DNA of 64,000 nt from CAIODY01 sp046051225 (lineage in GTDB: Bacteria; Bacteroidota; Bacteroidia; Chitinophagales; CAIODY01), in contig JBJOOR010000017.1 of assembly GCA_046051225.1 (NCBI GenBank), positions 9,131 to 73,130 of the forward strand. Reading direction: 5' to 3'. The translations under genes were made by a program, and so were the position numbers. Positions 63,755-64,000 of the stretch are shown here, piece by piece. Position 1 is the first letter of the stretch. Each line of letters starts with the position of its first letter. Under the pieces are notes generated by a model. That model made no database searches. It was given only the letters and a program-made list of their open reading frames with translations, and had not been told where the DNA came from.

Positions 63755-63834
63755 TGACGTATATTGTAATTCGTCAACTGTCTATATTTTTTACGTCAAT
63801 TGACGCATTTAATGGCTGTTTTTTCAATCGTCAA
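63755..63834. promoter_or_regulatory. Cluster of TTGACG/CGTCAA sites
   Basis: TTGACG (63755-63760) and CGTCAA (63773-63778) form an inverted pair; CGTCAATTGACG (63794-63805) is a perfect 12-bp palindrome; another CGTCAA follows at 63829-63834. They lie in the control region upstream of the accessory gene and recombinase, as operators or recombinase/excisionase sites would. Confidence 0.5.
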
Positions 63835-64000
63835 TTTTCATCGTCATTGTCGTCATCAACTTCGATTAATTCAATTAATTCCATCACAGCACTTCGTTCG
63901 TCATTTTCATAATTTACGTCAATGACGATTTCTTCTTCTTCATTTGTGCCAACAATTGAATTTTCTAATTCATGTTCTTCTATGATTTCACAGAAAGCTG
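63831..64000 (-). CDS. Acidic protein, C-terminal fragment
   Basis: An open frame enters from the window edge and ends at 63831 after about 55 residues, strongly acidic (TNEEEEIVIDV, IEVDDDNDDEN). Probably the next gene of the integrated element. Its function cannot be told from this piece. Confidence 0.45.
   Translation of the reverse strand, partial: AFCEIIEEHELENSIVGTNEEEEIVIDVNYENDERSAVMELIELIEVDDDNDDEN

Larger units (their letters stand above)
61733..64000. mobile_element. End of an integrated element at tRNA-Ser
   Basis: A recombinase gene ending inside the tRNA, with two small accessory genes and repeat-rich DNA upstream of it, fits one end of an integrative element. Further element genes and the other attachment site must lie beyond 64000. 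The exact boundary within 61733-61814 cannot be fixed here. Confidence 0.6.

Overview
The window looks like the chromosome of an AT-rich member of the Bacteroidota, probably near the Chitinophagales/Sphingobacteriales. No species can be named from the sequence alone. The grounds are four secreted proteins with type IX secretion (T9SS) C-terminal sorting domains, repeated -7 promoter boxes of the Bacteroidota form TAnnTTTG, and family-typical versions of BamD, omega (RpoZ), ParE/ParC and HscA.

Layout. 1-830: end of a HigA-like antitoxin gene, a terminator, a 42-bp tandem repeat made of hairpins and a second hairpin cluster. 0.8-16 kb: a large T9SS adhesin-like protein; a run with a TPR lipoprotein, 3-hydroxybutyryl-CoA dehydrogenase, ThiG and an LTA-synthase-like sulfatase-fold enzyme; then aroC-SDR, a GH18 chitinase with an M24 peptidase, a polyprenyl synthase, a flippase and small genes including a nucleotidyltransferase pair. 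16-21 kb: parE and parC, separated by a four-helix-bundle cassette flanked by inverted heptamer arrays. 21-34 kb: a T9SS protein, YqgE, an Fe-S protein, a PIN toxin-antitoxin pair with a palindromic operator, a penicillin-acylase relative, a POT transporter, a TPR protein, hscA, and an inserted T9SS gene followed by a second copy of the hscA 3' end. 34-37 kb: OsmC and a decaying three-copy array of a two-gene module (small exported protein plus outer-membrane protein). 37-61 kb: mainly housekeeping (dnaX, tolC plus adaptor, mreBCD, rlmN, a response regulator, an RCC1 double propeller, pdhB, serC, rpoZ, bamD, lspA, an Omp28-type T9SS protein, sucC, a NatAB-like ABC exporter). 61.6-64 kb: tRNA-Ser(GCU) into which the 3' end of a large serine recombinase gene runs, marking one end of an integrated element that continues past the window.

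Themes. Most of the window is ordinary core gene content with short operons. The unusual material is: (i) a family of 7-bp tandem repeats beside or inside several genes, one in a signal-peptide coding region where copy change would alter the frame; (ii) two places where a gene 3' end is echoed downstream of an extra gene; (iii) the outer-membrane module, where signal peptide and flanking DNA are nearly identical between copies while the mature proteins are very different; (iv) the tRNA-Ser recombinase junction. No CRISPR array, rRNA operon, recognisable IS transposase or T9SS machinery gene was seen.
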